A DNA stretch of 5,293 bases from an uncultured Clostridium sp. (GTDB lineage: Bacteria; Bacillota; Clostridia; TANB77; CAG-508), in contig CANOPV010000073.1 of NCBI GenBank assembly GCA_947568605.1, forward strand, positions 1 to 5,293, in the 5' to 3' direction. Position numbers and translations under genes: made by a program. This document shows positions 1 to 5,206 of the stretch, one piece after another. Position 1 is the stretch's first letter, and each line of letters begins with the position of its first letter. The notes beneath the pieces were generated by a model. The model saw nothing but the letters and a program-made list of their open reading frames with translations, did not search any database and was not told where the DNA came from.

Positions 1-314
1 AATTGTGCTGATTGTGCTGAATCTACTTTTCTTAATGCTTCATTTACACAAGTCAAAATTAAATCTTCTAGCATTTCTACATCTTCTGGGTCTACTACAT
101 CTTTTTTTATTGTTATTTCTTTTACTTCTTTATTTCCAGAAACTTTTACTGTAATTGCTCCTCCACCTGCTGTTGCTTCAAATTCTTTTGAAGATAATTC
201 TTCTTGTGATTTTTCCATATCGGCTTGCATTTTTTTTGCTTCTTTCATTAATTGATTGATGTTCATTCCACCAAATCCTCCCATACCACCTGGGAATCCT
301 CCTCTTTTTGACAT
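1..314 (-). CDS. ybaB: YbaB/EbfC family nucleoid-associated protein (3' end cut by window)
   Basis: Reading the minus strand from the ATG at 314-312 gives 104 residues before the window edge. The protein starts MSKRGGFPGGMGGFGGMNIN and continues with the family's helix LMKEAKKMQADMEKSQEEL (about residues 22-40). It then has the ATAGGGAITVKVSGNKEV strand region and a C-terminal helix with DPEDVEMLEDLILTCVNEAL. Family members are small dimeric DNA-binding proteins of about 100-115 residues, so only the last few residues are missing. The Gly/Met-rich N-terminus is common in Firmicutes members. An AGGA ribosome binding site lies at 324-327, nine bases before the ATG. Position downstream of dnaX is the conserved Firmicutes order, and recR would be expected just beyond the left edge. 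Unusually, 488 bases of repeats separate it from dnaX instead of the usual short gap. A TATAAA hexamer at 344-349 could be a -10, but I see no convincing -35. Confidence 0.93.
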   Translation of the reverse strand, partial: MSKRGGFPGGMGGFGGMNINQLMKEAKKMQADMEKSQEELSSKEFEATAGGGAITVKVSGNKEVKEITIKKDVVDPEDVEMLEDLILTCVNEALRKVDSAQSAQ

Positions 315-375
315 TTTACATCTTCCTTTCTTTTTTTATTGATTTTATAATTATTTTTTAGTATGCCGTTGAAGA

Positions 376-401
376 GCGGACGCACACTGTGCGCCCCTAC
401 A
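376..401. repeat. Short hairpin repeat, family 1 copy a
   Basis: The stretch holds the palindrome CGCACACTGTGCG (381-393) followed by CCCCTACA and a T-run. A second copy at 459-488 has the same CGCCCCTACA border but a different stem sequence. The pairing of shared borders with a swapped stem suggests a dispersed palindromic (REP-like) repeat. Similar 'TGTAGGGGCG...' hairpins are, from memory, common between genes in gut Clostridia. Confidence 0.6.
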
Positions 402-458
402 TTTTTTCTACAATTTATAATTTGTGTAAAATATATTTTTGTTAGGGTCTAGCCTTCG

Positions 459-488
459 TAGTGTGGGTGATTAAAATCGCCCCTACAC
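459..488. repeat. Short hairpin repeat, family 1 copy b
   Basis: GGGTGATT (465-472) pairs with AATCGCCC (475-482), with one G-T wobble, and is followed by CCTACA as in copy a. The stem sequence shares little with copy a, but the CGCCCCTACA border is identical. The two copies lie about 80 bases apart in the same orientation. Confidence 0.6.
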
Positions 489-508
489 TGTTTTTTGCAA
501 TTTTTTAA

Positions 509-558
509 TTTAATTAAGAACCCTCCGGCACTCCGTGCCACCTCCCTTAAATAAGGGG
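509..558 (+). repeat. Two-hairpin repeat, family 2 copy a
   Basis: This copy reads TTAATTAAGAACC, then a hairpin GGCAC-TCC-GTGCC (527-539), then a second hairpin CCCTT-AAAT-AAGGG (544-556). A second copy lies in the opposite orientation at 3701-3780. Across the two copies the borders TTAAGAACC and GTGCCACCTCCCTT are identical. The first stem has a C-to-T change that keeps pairing as a wobble. The tract downstream (566-586) carries a 21-base sequence that recurs inverted at 2870-2890. Confidence 0.7.
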
Positions 559-586
559 GGCAAGGTTTAAAGCAAAGCGTGAGGCG

Positions 587-677
587 AAAATTATTATTTT
601 TGAAAAATTAGTTTGCAAGTTCGGAGGCGGGGAATACCCGTGAGCCTGGAAAACTAATTTTGAAAAAAATAATTTTT
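587..677. repeat. Long imperfect inverted repeat with a GC-rich central loop
   Basis: The left arm (587-614) and right arm (649-677) are AT-rich and complementary over roughly 24 of 28 positions with one gap. Between them is a GC-rich segment of about 34 bases (615-648). That segment can itself fold, with AGGC (625-628) facing GCCT (643-646) and GGG facing CCC around AATA. The overall design, long AT arms around a small GC-richer hairpin, matches family 3 in this window, but the sequence differs. I found no reading frame here. Confidence 0.65.
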
Positions 678-693
678 AGCCGAAGCAAAGCGT

Positions 694-774
694 AGCGATT
701 GGAGCAAAAAGCATATTTTTAAATATTTTAGCGAAGAATTGAATATTTTATTTCATTCAAAAAATAATTTTAAC
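694..774 (+). repeat. Palindromic element, family 3, right half (copy A)
   Basis: The stretch begins AGCGATTGGAGC, then AAAAAGCATATTTTTA, as in copies C (4282-4404) and D (5207-5293). It continues through AGCGAAGAATTGAATATT to AATAATTTTAAC at about 774. That long tail is roughly the reverse complement of the left arm seen in copies B, C and D, so this copy shows what a full right arm looks like. Its own left arm is missing or replaced by the inverted repeat at 587-677. It ends about 28 bases beyond the dnaX stop codon. Confidence 0.65.
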
Positions 775-802
775 GACGCAAGATGCTGATTATTTTTCAA
801 AT

Positions 803-2404
803 TTATTCGTCTACAATGTTAAATGGTATATCCGAATTTTTAGCAAACGCCTCTATGCTGTTAGGGTCATTTTCAATAGATCCAGCATTTTCTTTTTTTG
901 TATCTATAAATTTAACTCGCATTTCTTTACCACATATTATAGATACCTGTTTTTCTATTTCATTTACATTTTCACTTTTTTCTAATACAGCCTTTCCAAA
1001 AGGTGTTATTCCATTTGGAAATTCTATTCCCACTGTCATATCATTTATTTCTTTTGCATTTGTATTTATTAAATTTGTATATAACATTATTTTTCCAGAT
1101 GTTTTGAAATTATTAACAATATCTTTCCAATTATTTTCTATTGGTCCATCTGCTTTCTTTACATTCTTACTTACTTCTACTTTTGGTTTTGTTTCAGATT
1201 TTTTTACATTACTTTGAGTAGTTTTATTAGTATCATTTACTACATTTTGTACAGGAATTTCACCATTTTTTAAAGTTTGTTCTATCTTTTCTATACGTTT
1301 TTCTAATTCTTCTTTTCCTTCATTTTGATGAAGCATACAAAGTTTTATAATTCCTGTTTGAAACATTATTATTTTTTGTGATGATATTTTTATTTTGTTT
1401 TCAATTTCTGATAATTGATATATGATATCTAATAGTCTTTCTTTTGAAGCATTTTCAGATAATTTACTTATATTTTCTATTTCTATTTTATTGTATATTT
1501 GAATATTTTTACTTGTTTTATATATTAAAATGTCTTTTACATATTTTATTGTTTCCCATAGAAAATTTGTTATATCTTTACCCTCGTTTAATACTTCATC
1601 TGTACAATTAAGTGCTGTTTCTACATCATTTTCTATAATTGATTTTGTAAGTGTTGTTATATATGTTAATTTTGGAATTCCTACTAAATCTTTTATTTTA
1701 TCTTCATCTATATTTGTGTCTCCATCTTGTATACATCTTTCTAATATACTTAATGCGTCTCTTACTGCTCCTTCTGAAAGAATTGCTATTATATTTAATG
1801 CTTCTTCTGTAATTTCTATGTTACTTTCTTTACAAACTATTTTTAGTCTTTTAATAATATTTTCATTAGATACTTTTTTAAAGTCAAATCTTTGACATCT
1901 TGATAAAATTGTTGCAGGTAATTTTTGTGGTTCGGTTGTTGCTAAAATAAATTTTACGTGTTCTGGTGGCTCTTCTAATGTTTTTAATAATGCATTAAAA
2001 GCACCTGTTGACAACATATGTACCTCATCTATTATATATACTCTATATTTTGCAAGTGTTGGTAAAAAGTTTACTTCTTCCCTTATTGAACGGATGTCTT
2101 CCACACTATTATTTGATGCAGCATCCATTTCTACTACATCTGTAAGTGAACCTGACATTATTCCTTTGCATATTTCACATTCGTTACAAGGTTCCCCATC
2201 TTTTAAGTTTAAACAGTTTATTGCTTTTGCTAGAATTTTTGCTGCTGTTGTTTTTCCTGTTCCTCTTCCTCCATTAAATAAATATGCGTGTCCTACTCGG
2301 TTTGCTATTATTTGATTTTTTAGAGTTTTTGTTATATGTTCTTGTCCTACCATTTCTGAAAAATTTATTGGTCTGAATTTTCTATATAATGCTTTATATG
2401 CCAT
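803..2404 (-). CDS. dnaX: DNA polymerase III subunit gamma/tau (clamp loader ATPase)
   Basis: This 533-residue protein is the motor subunit of the clamp loader, which opens and loads the beta sliding clamp at the replication fork. The Walker A motif is GGRGTGKT (45-52) and four zinc-binding cysteines follow at C64, C73, C76 and C79. The Walker B motif is VYIIDEVHM (122-130), sensor 1 sits near ATTEPQ, and the clamp-loader SRC motif is at 168-170. The sensor 2 segment is GAVRDALS (212-219). Domain III runs to about residue 360. A Lys-rich linker (about 380-422) and a tau-type C-terminal domain (about 425-533) follow. Length is close to the B. subtilis protein (about 563). The start is fixed by the conserved MAYKALYRKFRP opening and an AGAGGTG ribosome binding site at 2411-2417, six bases from the ATG. 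It follows the SRP RNA by 32 bases. A candidate -1 frameshift site lies in the linker. Confidence 0.97.
   Translation of the reverse strand: MAYKALYRKFRPINFSEMVGQEHITKTLKNQIIANRVGHAYLFNGGRGTGKTTAAKILAKAINCLNLKDGEPCNECEICKGIMSGSLTDVVEMDAASNNSVEDIRSIREEVNFLPTLAKYRVYIIDEVHMLSTGAFNALLKTLEEPPEHVKFILATTEPQKLPATILSRCQRFDFKKVSNENIIKRLKIVCKESNIEITEEALNIIAILSEGAVRDALSILERCIQDGDTNIDEDKIKDLVGIPKLTYITTLTKSIIENDVETALNCTDEVLNEGKDITNFLWETIKYVKDILIYKTSKNIQIYNKIEIENISKLSENASKERLLDIIYQLSEIENKIKISSQKIIMFQTGIIKLCMLHQNEGKEELEKRIEKIEQTLKNGEIPVQNVVNDTNKTTQSNVKKSETKPKVEVSKNVKKADGPIENNWKDIVNNFKTSGKIMLYTNLINTNAKEINDMTVGIEFPNGITPFGKAVLEKSENVNEIEKQVSIICGKEMRVKFIDTKKENAGSIENDPNSIEAFAKNSDIPFNIVDE
1199..1205 (-). other. Candidate -1 frameshift heptamer in dnaX (A_AAA_AAA)
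   Basis: In the dnaX frame the codons are GTA AAA AAA TCT GAA for residues V400, K401, K402, S403 and E404. The last A of GTA plus two AAA codons forms the A_AAA_AAA slippery heptamer in the required frame. A -1 slip makes the next codons ATC TGA, so translation would end after one extra residue. The product would be 403 residues, with the ATPase and domain III but not the tau-type C-terminal domain. E. coli makes gamma this way at A_AAA_AAG, also one codon before a UGA. I see no strong stimulatory hairpin downstream and no clear Shine-Dalgarno-like element just upstream, so function is unproven. Confidence 0.35.
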
Positions 2405-2436
2405 ATTTTACACCTCTAAAATTGTATATTTTTCAA

Positions 2437-2558
2437 AAGTCTAACTCCTCTATGGAAAGTAATTTCCACATAAATACGCTACTTATTGCTGCTTCCTTCC
2501 GGATCTGACAAGATTCATAGTTTTTTATCGGATTACTTTCCATACAAAAGTTAGACTT
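2437..2558 (-). ncRNA. ffs: Small (4.5S-type) signal recognition particle RNA
   Basis: The minus strand carries the signature of SRP RNA domain IV, including ATCCGGAAGGAAGCAGC, within 2488-2509. This is the GGAA tetraloop plus the asymmetric internal loop that binds the Ffh M domain. The rest folds as one long hairpin. AAGTCTAAC at the 5' end (2558-2550) pairs with GTTAGACTT at the 3' end (2445-2437). A perfect 13-bp helix, TATGGAAAGTAAT (2544-2532) with ATTACTTTCCATA (2463-2451), continues it. At about 122 nt with these ends paired there is no room for an Alu domain, so this is the small bacterial type, unlike the 6S-sized RNA of Bacillus. Its position between tadA and dnaX is the conserved Firmicutes location. 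No U-rich terminator follows. The transcript probably reads into dnaX and is cut to size. Exact ends are inferred from the closing helix. Confidence 0.95.
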
Positions 2559-2574
2559 ATTTTTTTCTTTTTCT

Positions 2575-2603
2575 ATTATATACTGTTATTTATATTTTTG
2601 CAA
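2575..2603 (-). promoter_or_regulatory. Sigma-A promoter of the SRP RNA, probably also serving dnaX
   Basis: On the minus strand TTGCAA (2603-2598) lies exactly 17 bases from a perfect TATAAT (2580-2575). Transcription would begin near 2568, about 10 bases before the first paired base of the SRP RNA. There is no other good promoter between here and dnaX. Confidence 0.8.
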
Positions 2604-2660
2604 GAGTTTAATTAAGATTTTTCATCAAACATCATTCATTTCAATTCTTGCTACTCTATC

Positions 2661-2736
2661 TTCGAATTAAAATTATTTTTTAACATTTTATTTAAAATGA
2701 AATTTGAGTTAAAAAGTATTTAAAAATTGCTTTTTT
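2661..2736 (+). repeat. Palindromic element, family 3, left arm only (copy B)
   Basis: This copy runs from TTCGAATTAAAATTATTTTT through ATTTAAAATGAAATTTGAG to GTATTTAAAAATTGCTTTT. It matches 4282-4355 (copy C) over about 75 bases with scattered changes and a small indel. The central hairpin and right arm are missing. A second element (2742-2838) begins a few bases further on, as if one copy had inserted into or recombined with another. The gene-free stretch 2604-2929 is otherwise made of the elements listed here, and I see no ORF in it. Confidence 0.7.
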
Positions 2737-2741
2737 AAGAT

Positions 2742-2838
2742 AATTCGAGTTAAAAGATTATTTTTTTAATGAAATTATGCGACAATATGACGAAGTCTTT
2801 GGAACCAATGAATTAAAAAAATAATTTTAACAAAGAAT
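2742..2838 (+). repeat. Palindromic element, family 3, nearly complete small copy (B2)
   Basis: The left arm starts AATTCGAGTTAAAAG (2742) and runs to 2770. Its core pairs with the right arm ATTAAAAAAATAATTTTAAC (2812-2831) with only a two-base bulge, and the outer AATTC pairs with GAATT at 2834-2838. The loop starts with ATGCGACA, as in the other copies, and contains a small hairpin GAC-GAA-GTC (2789-2797), then TTTGGAACC. The first 28 bases match 4280-4307 with three differences. Similarity to copy A continues beyond the arm as AAAGAATTGAATATT. Confidence 0.7.
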
Positions 2839-2869
2839 TGAATATTCGATTTATTTAAAAGATATTTCT

Positions 2870-2890
2870 CGCCTTACGCTTCGCTTTAAA
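2870..2890 (-). repeat. 21-base repeat, inverted relative to 566-586
   Basis: CGCCTTACGCTTCGCTTTAAA is the reverse complement of the sequence at 566-586 with two mismatches. A related GAAGCAAAGCGTAGCGA occurs at 682-698. The two copies lie on opposite sides of dnaX and the SRP RNA. It is probably a remnant of a larger dispersed repeat. Confidence 0.5.
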
Positions 2891-2929
2891 TATTAAAAAA
2901 TAAATATTAAAATAGTTATCTAATATCAA

Positions 2930-3673
2930 TTATAATCTTTTAAATACAACATCTTTAAAATCTGTCATTTCAACACTTGAAGTTCCCTCATCTATTATAT
3001 TTCCTACTGGTAATTTTAAATTTACTGTTCCTTTATAACTTATTCCAGATTTTAATGTTATGCTTAAATCAAATTCTACCTCAAATTGTATTTGCTCTAA
3101 TGATATTCCTGTTTTTGCAAGTAATGTTCCATCGTGCTGAATTTCTTTATCTTCATTTGATGTATATTCACTAACATCTTTTATTGTATATCTTAATAAA
3201 ATCATTCCACCTTGATTTGCTATTTCTAAGTTTTTTATATTTGTTTGTGTGCTTCCTGTATATTCTAATTTATCTTTTATAATAAATTCGTCTACATATT
3301 CATAGGTTTTATTTTCATTTGTTGTTGGTTTATATATAGTTATTTCTCCTACTTCTGAATTTGAAATTATTTTAAAATTTTCTAATGTAATTTTGTCTAT
3401 TATTTCTGTGTCTTTATAATTTTTGTTTTTGTCTATTTCTATATATATATCATTATTTTGCATTACATCTAAATTCCACGTTTCTTCTGCTTCTTCTTTA
3501 TGAATTCCTTCTGCTGTACTTATTACCATTATCTTTCCTAACTTAAATGGCATATTTTTTTCGCCTTCAATTTGATATTTTAATATTAATAATACAATTA
3601 TAATCAATATTAATGCTACTATAAATAATGTTACTGCTGTTTTTATGATTTTTTTCATATTTTTATTTTCCAT
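2930..3673 (-). CDS. Unrecognised membrane-anchored extracytoplasmic protein
   Basis: I do not recognise this 247-residue protein. The N-terminus is short and basic (MENKNMKKIIK), followed by one long hydrophobic segment at about residues 11-32. There is no lipobox cysteine and no clear signal peptidase site, so it looks like a single-pass anchor with the remainder outside. The outer part (about 35-247) is acidic, rich in Ile, Thr, Asn and Glu, and alternates like a beta-sandwich, for example ISLEQIQFEVEFDLSITLKS (190-209). It has no cysteines and no visible catalytic motif. The start is supported by GGATGTG (3687-3681), seven bases before the ATG. A second ATG at residue 6 is possible. It sits between tadA and the SRP RNA, where no gene is usually found, with repeats on both sides. 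No promoter is evident in the 96-base gap after tadA, so it may be co-transcribed with tadA. The ORF and codon use look genuine; function is unknown. Confidence 0.85.
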   Translation of the reverse strand: MENKNMKKIIKTAVTLFIVALILIIIVLLILKYQIEGEKNMPFKLGKIMVISTAEGIHKEEAEETWNLDVMQNNDIYIEIDKNKNYKDTEIIDKITLENFKIISNSEVGEITIYKPTTNENKTYEYVDEFIIKDKLEYTGSTQTNIKNLEIANQGGMILLRYTIKDVSEYTSNEDKEIQHDGTLLAKTGISLEQIQFEVEFDLSITLKSGISYKGTVNLKLPVGNIIDEGTSSVEMTDFKDVVFKRL

Positions 3674-3700
3674 TTTTAATCACATCCCTTTTTCACAAAA

Positions 3701-3780
3701 ACCCCCAGTCGTGCAAAGCACGATAGTCCCCTTGTTAAAGGGAGGTGGCACACAGTACCAAAAGGTTCTTAATTTAATTA
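3701..3780 (-). repeat. Two-hairpin repeat, family 2 copy b, overlapping the tadA stop
   Basis: On the minus strand this reads TTAAGAACC, then GGTAC-TGT-GTGCC, then CCTCCC and an AAGGG-type hairpin (3729-3742). It adds a third hairpin, the perfect palindrome TCGTGC-AAA-GCACGA (3709-3723), and ends with a run of five C/G. The first part matches 509-558. The AT-rich leading edge of the repeat covers the TAA of tadA (3780-3778). It lies just upstream of the unknown membrane protein gene. Confidence 0.7.
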
Positions 3781-4236
3781 TTTTTTTCGCCTTAGATTTT
3801 TAAAAAAATCTTGTAATATTTCTTTACATTCTTCTTGTAAAATTCCTGTTTCTAATTCTACTTTATGGTTAAATGTATAGTCTTCTAACAGGTTTAATTT
3901 GGAACCACAAGCACCTGTTTTTTCGTCCATTGTTCCTATATATATTTTTCTAATTCTTGAATTTATTATTGCTCCTGTACACATTGTACAGGGTTCTAGG
4001 GTAATATACATATCACAGTCTGTTAATCTCCAATTATCTAATTTTTTACTTGCTTTTTGTATTGCTATTATTTCTGCGTGTTTGGTTGTGTCTTTTTTTG
4101 TTTCTTTTACATTATGTGCTCGTGCTATTATTTTTTCGTCTTTTACAATTACTGCTCCTACTGGTACTTCTAATTTTTGATAAGCTTTTTTTGCTTCTTT
4201 TAGGGCTTGCTTCATAAATTTTTCTTTATTATTCAT
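3778..4236 (-). CDS. tadA: tRNA-specific adenosine deaminase (A34 to inosine)
   Basis: The protein is 152 residues from the chosen ATG at 4236-4234. It deaminates the wobble adenosine of tRNA-Arg(ACG) to inosine so that one tRNA reads CGU, CGC and CGA. The zinc-deaminase signature is complete: HAE at 53-55 (zinc ligand H53, proton-shuttle E55) and EPCTMC at 81-86 (zinc ligands C83 and C86). The opening FMKQALKEAKKAYQKLEVPVGAV lines up with known TadA N-termini, and the basic tail NLRRKK is typical. An upstream ATG at 4281 would add 15 residues, but the AAAGGA ribosome binding site (4243-4248) and family alignment favour 4236. It stands upstream of the SRP RNA and dnaX as in other Firmicutes. 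A general nucleoside or guanine deaminase is possible but less likely, given the length and neighbours. Confidence 0.94.
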   Translation of the reverse strand: MNNKEKFMKQALKEAKKAYQKLEVPVGAVIVKDEKIIARAHNVKETKKDTTKHAEIIAIQKASKKLDNWRLTDCDMYITLEPCTMCTGAIINSRIRKIYIGTMDEKTGACGSKLNLLEDYTFNHKVELETGILQEECKEILQDFFKNLRRKK

Positions 4237-4257
4237 ATTTATTCCTTTTTTATTAAA

Positions 4258-4286
4258 TATATAAAACTCTTCTATATACAATTCAA
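4258..4286 (-). promoter_or_regulatory. Possible tadA promoter, -35 inside a repeat end
   Basis: TTGAAT (4286-4281) is 17 bases from TATATA (4263-4258); TATATT two bases further on is an alternative -10. The start would be near 4250, leaving a leader of about 15 bases before the tadA ATG. The -35 hexamer lies at the extreme end of the palindromic element 4282-4404. Both hexamers are imperfect and the region is AT-rich, so this is tentative. Confidence 0.4.
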
Positions 4287-4404
4287 GTTAAAGGATTATT
4301 TTTCTAACATCTATTTAATGAAATTCGAGCTAAAAGGTATTTAAAAATTGCTTTTGCGTGCGACAACTTCTAAGTAGCGATTGGAGCCAAAAGCATATTT
4401 TTTT
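4282..4404 (+). repeat. Palindromic element, family 3, most complete left arm plus hairpin (copy C)
   Basis: A long left arm (4282-4355) ends in AAAAATTGCTTTT. It pairs imperfectly with AAAAGCATATTTTT (4389-4402). The loop between them is GC-richer and reads GCGTGCGACA, a small hairpin ACTT-CT-AAGT (4366-4375), then AGCGATTGGAGCC. The left arm matches copy B over its full length and copy D from ATTTAAAATGAAATTCGAG onward. The distal part of the right arm seen in copy A is mostly absent here. It fills the gap between the thyX end and the tadA start. Confidence 0.75.
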
Positions 4405-4419
4405 TATATAAGTCAATGT

Positions 4420-4443
4420 AAAATTGGATTTTTTTCCAACTTT
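4420..4443 (-). terminator. Weak intrinsic terminator after thyX
   Basis: About 25 bases past the thyX stop the minus strand forms AAAGTTGGA (4443-4435) pairing with TCCAATTTT (4428-4420). That is nine base pairs including one G-U, around a six-A loop. The U-run is part of the stem and only UUUU long, so efficiency is doubtful. Confidence 0.4.
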
Positions 4444-4467
4444 TTAAAAAACTAGTTACTACGAAAA

Positions 4468-5139
4468 CTACACTTCTTCTTCAATTGATAATTTTGCATA
4501 ATATTTTGGGTTAAATTCTTCATCATATTCTACATCTCCAAATATTTCTGGCATTTCTTGTTTAAAATATTTTAATAATGGTATTAATACTTGCCTAATT
4601 GATGGATGTACGTGATTTGTTGTTCTCAAACTAAGTATATGTTTCCATTCTCTTATATTTGCTGTCATTGTGTATTCTGCTGCTACTGAATGTGGTAAAA
4701 CTTCTCTACACATATCTGTTGAGGCTCCTATTTCTTTCATTTTCATATATCCTTTTTCGATTTCTTGCATTGTATTTTTCCATACTTCATATACTTCCTT
4801 ATCTTCTATATATGATGGATTCATAAATGCTATTTCATTTCCATATTTGTCTTTATCATAACTACAATATCTTGTTGATTCAACTGAAAAGTTTGCTAAT
4901 CTGTGCCTTGTTAAGTCTTTATATGAGCCAAGGTCATCATATATCCTAACTGTAACTTTTTCGTGTTCTAATACTGATTCGTGCCCTCTATTTATACAGT
5001 TTGTTAGTAGTTTTTTATAACTATCTTCTGTAATACTTCCTTCTGAACGATAACAGGTTCTACACGCTCTTTCTATTCTTTTCATTATTTTTGTTCCATC
5101 GATTTTTTCTACTTTTATCCAAGGTTCTACAATTCTCAT
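4468..5139 (-). CDS. thyX: Flavin-dependent thymidylate synthase
   Basis: This 223-residue enzyme makes dTMP from dUMP using methylenetetrahydrofolate as the carbon donor and FAD/NADPH for reduction. It thereby produces tetrahydrofolate rather than dihydrofolate. The family signature RHRX7S is present as RHR at 78-80 with S88, followed by TRYCSY. Other family hallmarks are GHESVLEH (52-59), which contributes to the flavin site, and REVLPHS (145-151). The segment NIREWKHILSLR (161-172) carries the conserved Asn and Arg residues that bind dUMP. Length is typical (about 210-250). GGAGGA (5146-5151), six bases from the ATG, fixes the start. It has its own promoter and a possible terminator, so it looks monocistronic. 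Whether the organism also has thyA and a dihydrofolate reductase cannot be seen here. Confidence 0.96.
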   Translation of the reverse strand: MRIVEPWIKVEKIDGTKIMKRIERACRTCYRSEGSITEDSYKKLLTNCINRGHESVLEHEKVTVRIYDDLGSYKDLTRHRLANFSVESTRYCSYDKDKYGNEIAFMNPSYIEDKEVYEVWKNTMQEIEKGYMKMKEIGASTDMCREVLPHSVAAEYTMTANIREWKHILSLRTTNHVHPSIRQVLIPLLKYFKQEMPEIFGDVEYDEEFNPKYYAKLSIEEEV

Positions 5140-5167
5140 ATTTTTTCCTCCATTTTAATTTTTCTAA

Positions 5168-5196
5168 ATTATAACATATAATTTTTTATATTTCTA
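5168..5196 (-). promoter_or_regulatory. Extended -10 promoter of thyX
   Basis: The minus strand has TGTTATAAT (5176-5168), a perfect extended -10. A weak -35, TAGAAA (5196-5191), lies 17 bases upstream. Transcription would start near 5161, about 20 bases before the thyX ATG. The -35 lies at or just inside the edge of the palindromic element that begins around 5191-5207. Confidence 0.7.
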
Positions 5197-5206
5197 CATC
5201 TTTTTT

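Noticed and set aside
615..648. Riboswitch or other leader RNA in the GC-rich core upstream of ybaB
   Set aside because: I recognise no aptamer consensus. It is about 300 bases upstream of ybaB with other repeats between, and the long flanking inverted arms fit a palindromic element better.
893..899. A second A_AAA_AAA heptamer in dnaX near the 3' end
   Set aside because: It is also in the slippery frame (ACA AAA AAA), but a slip would only replace the last 29 residues with six others, so no domain boundary or known product corresponds.
783..2315. Plus-strand open frames opposite dnaX (783-1217, 1530-1895, 2094-2315)
   Set aside because: They are antisense to a well-supported dnaX, have low-complexity hydrophobic translations, and lack ribosome binding sites or family motifs.
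2661..2838. CRISPR array
   Set aside because: Repeats here are few, of unequal length, palindromic and not regularly spaced. There are no spacers or cas genes.
2883..2915. Terminator for the membrane protein gene from the AATATT repeats
   Set aside because: The possible stem is entirely A/T and the repeats are self-complementary, so it cannot be told from base composition.
4237..4281. Upstream ATG extending tadA by 15 residues
   Set aside because: The extension does not resemble TadA N-termini. The downstream ATG has a proper AAAGGA site and matches the family start. The extension would also overlap the proposed promoter.
2977..4861. Plus-strand open frames at 2977-3174, 3899-4180 and 4670-4861
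   Set aside because: Each lies opposite a minus-strand gene (membrane protein, tadA, thyX) and reads as Ser/Phe/Ile-rich antisense sequence typical of AT-rich genes.
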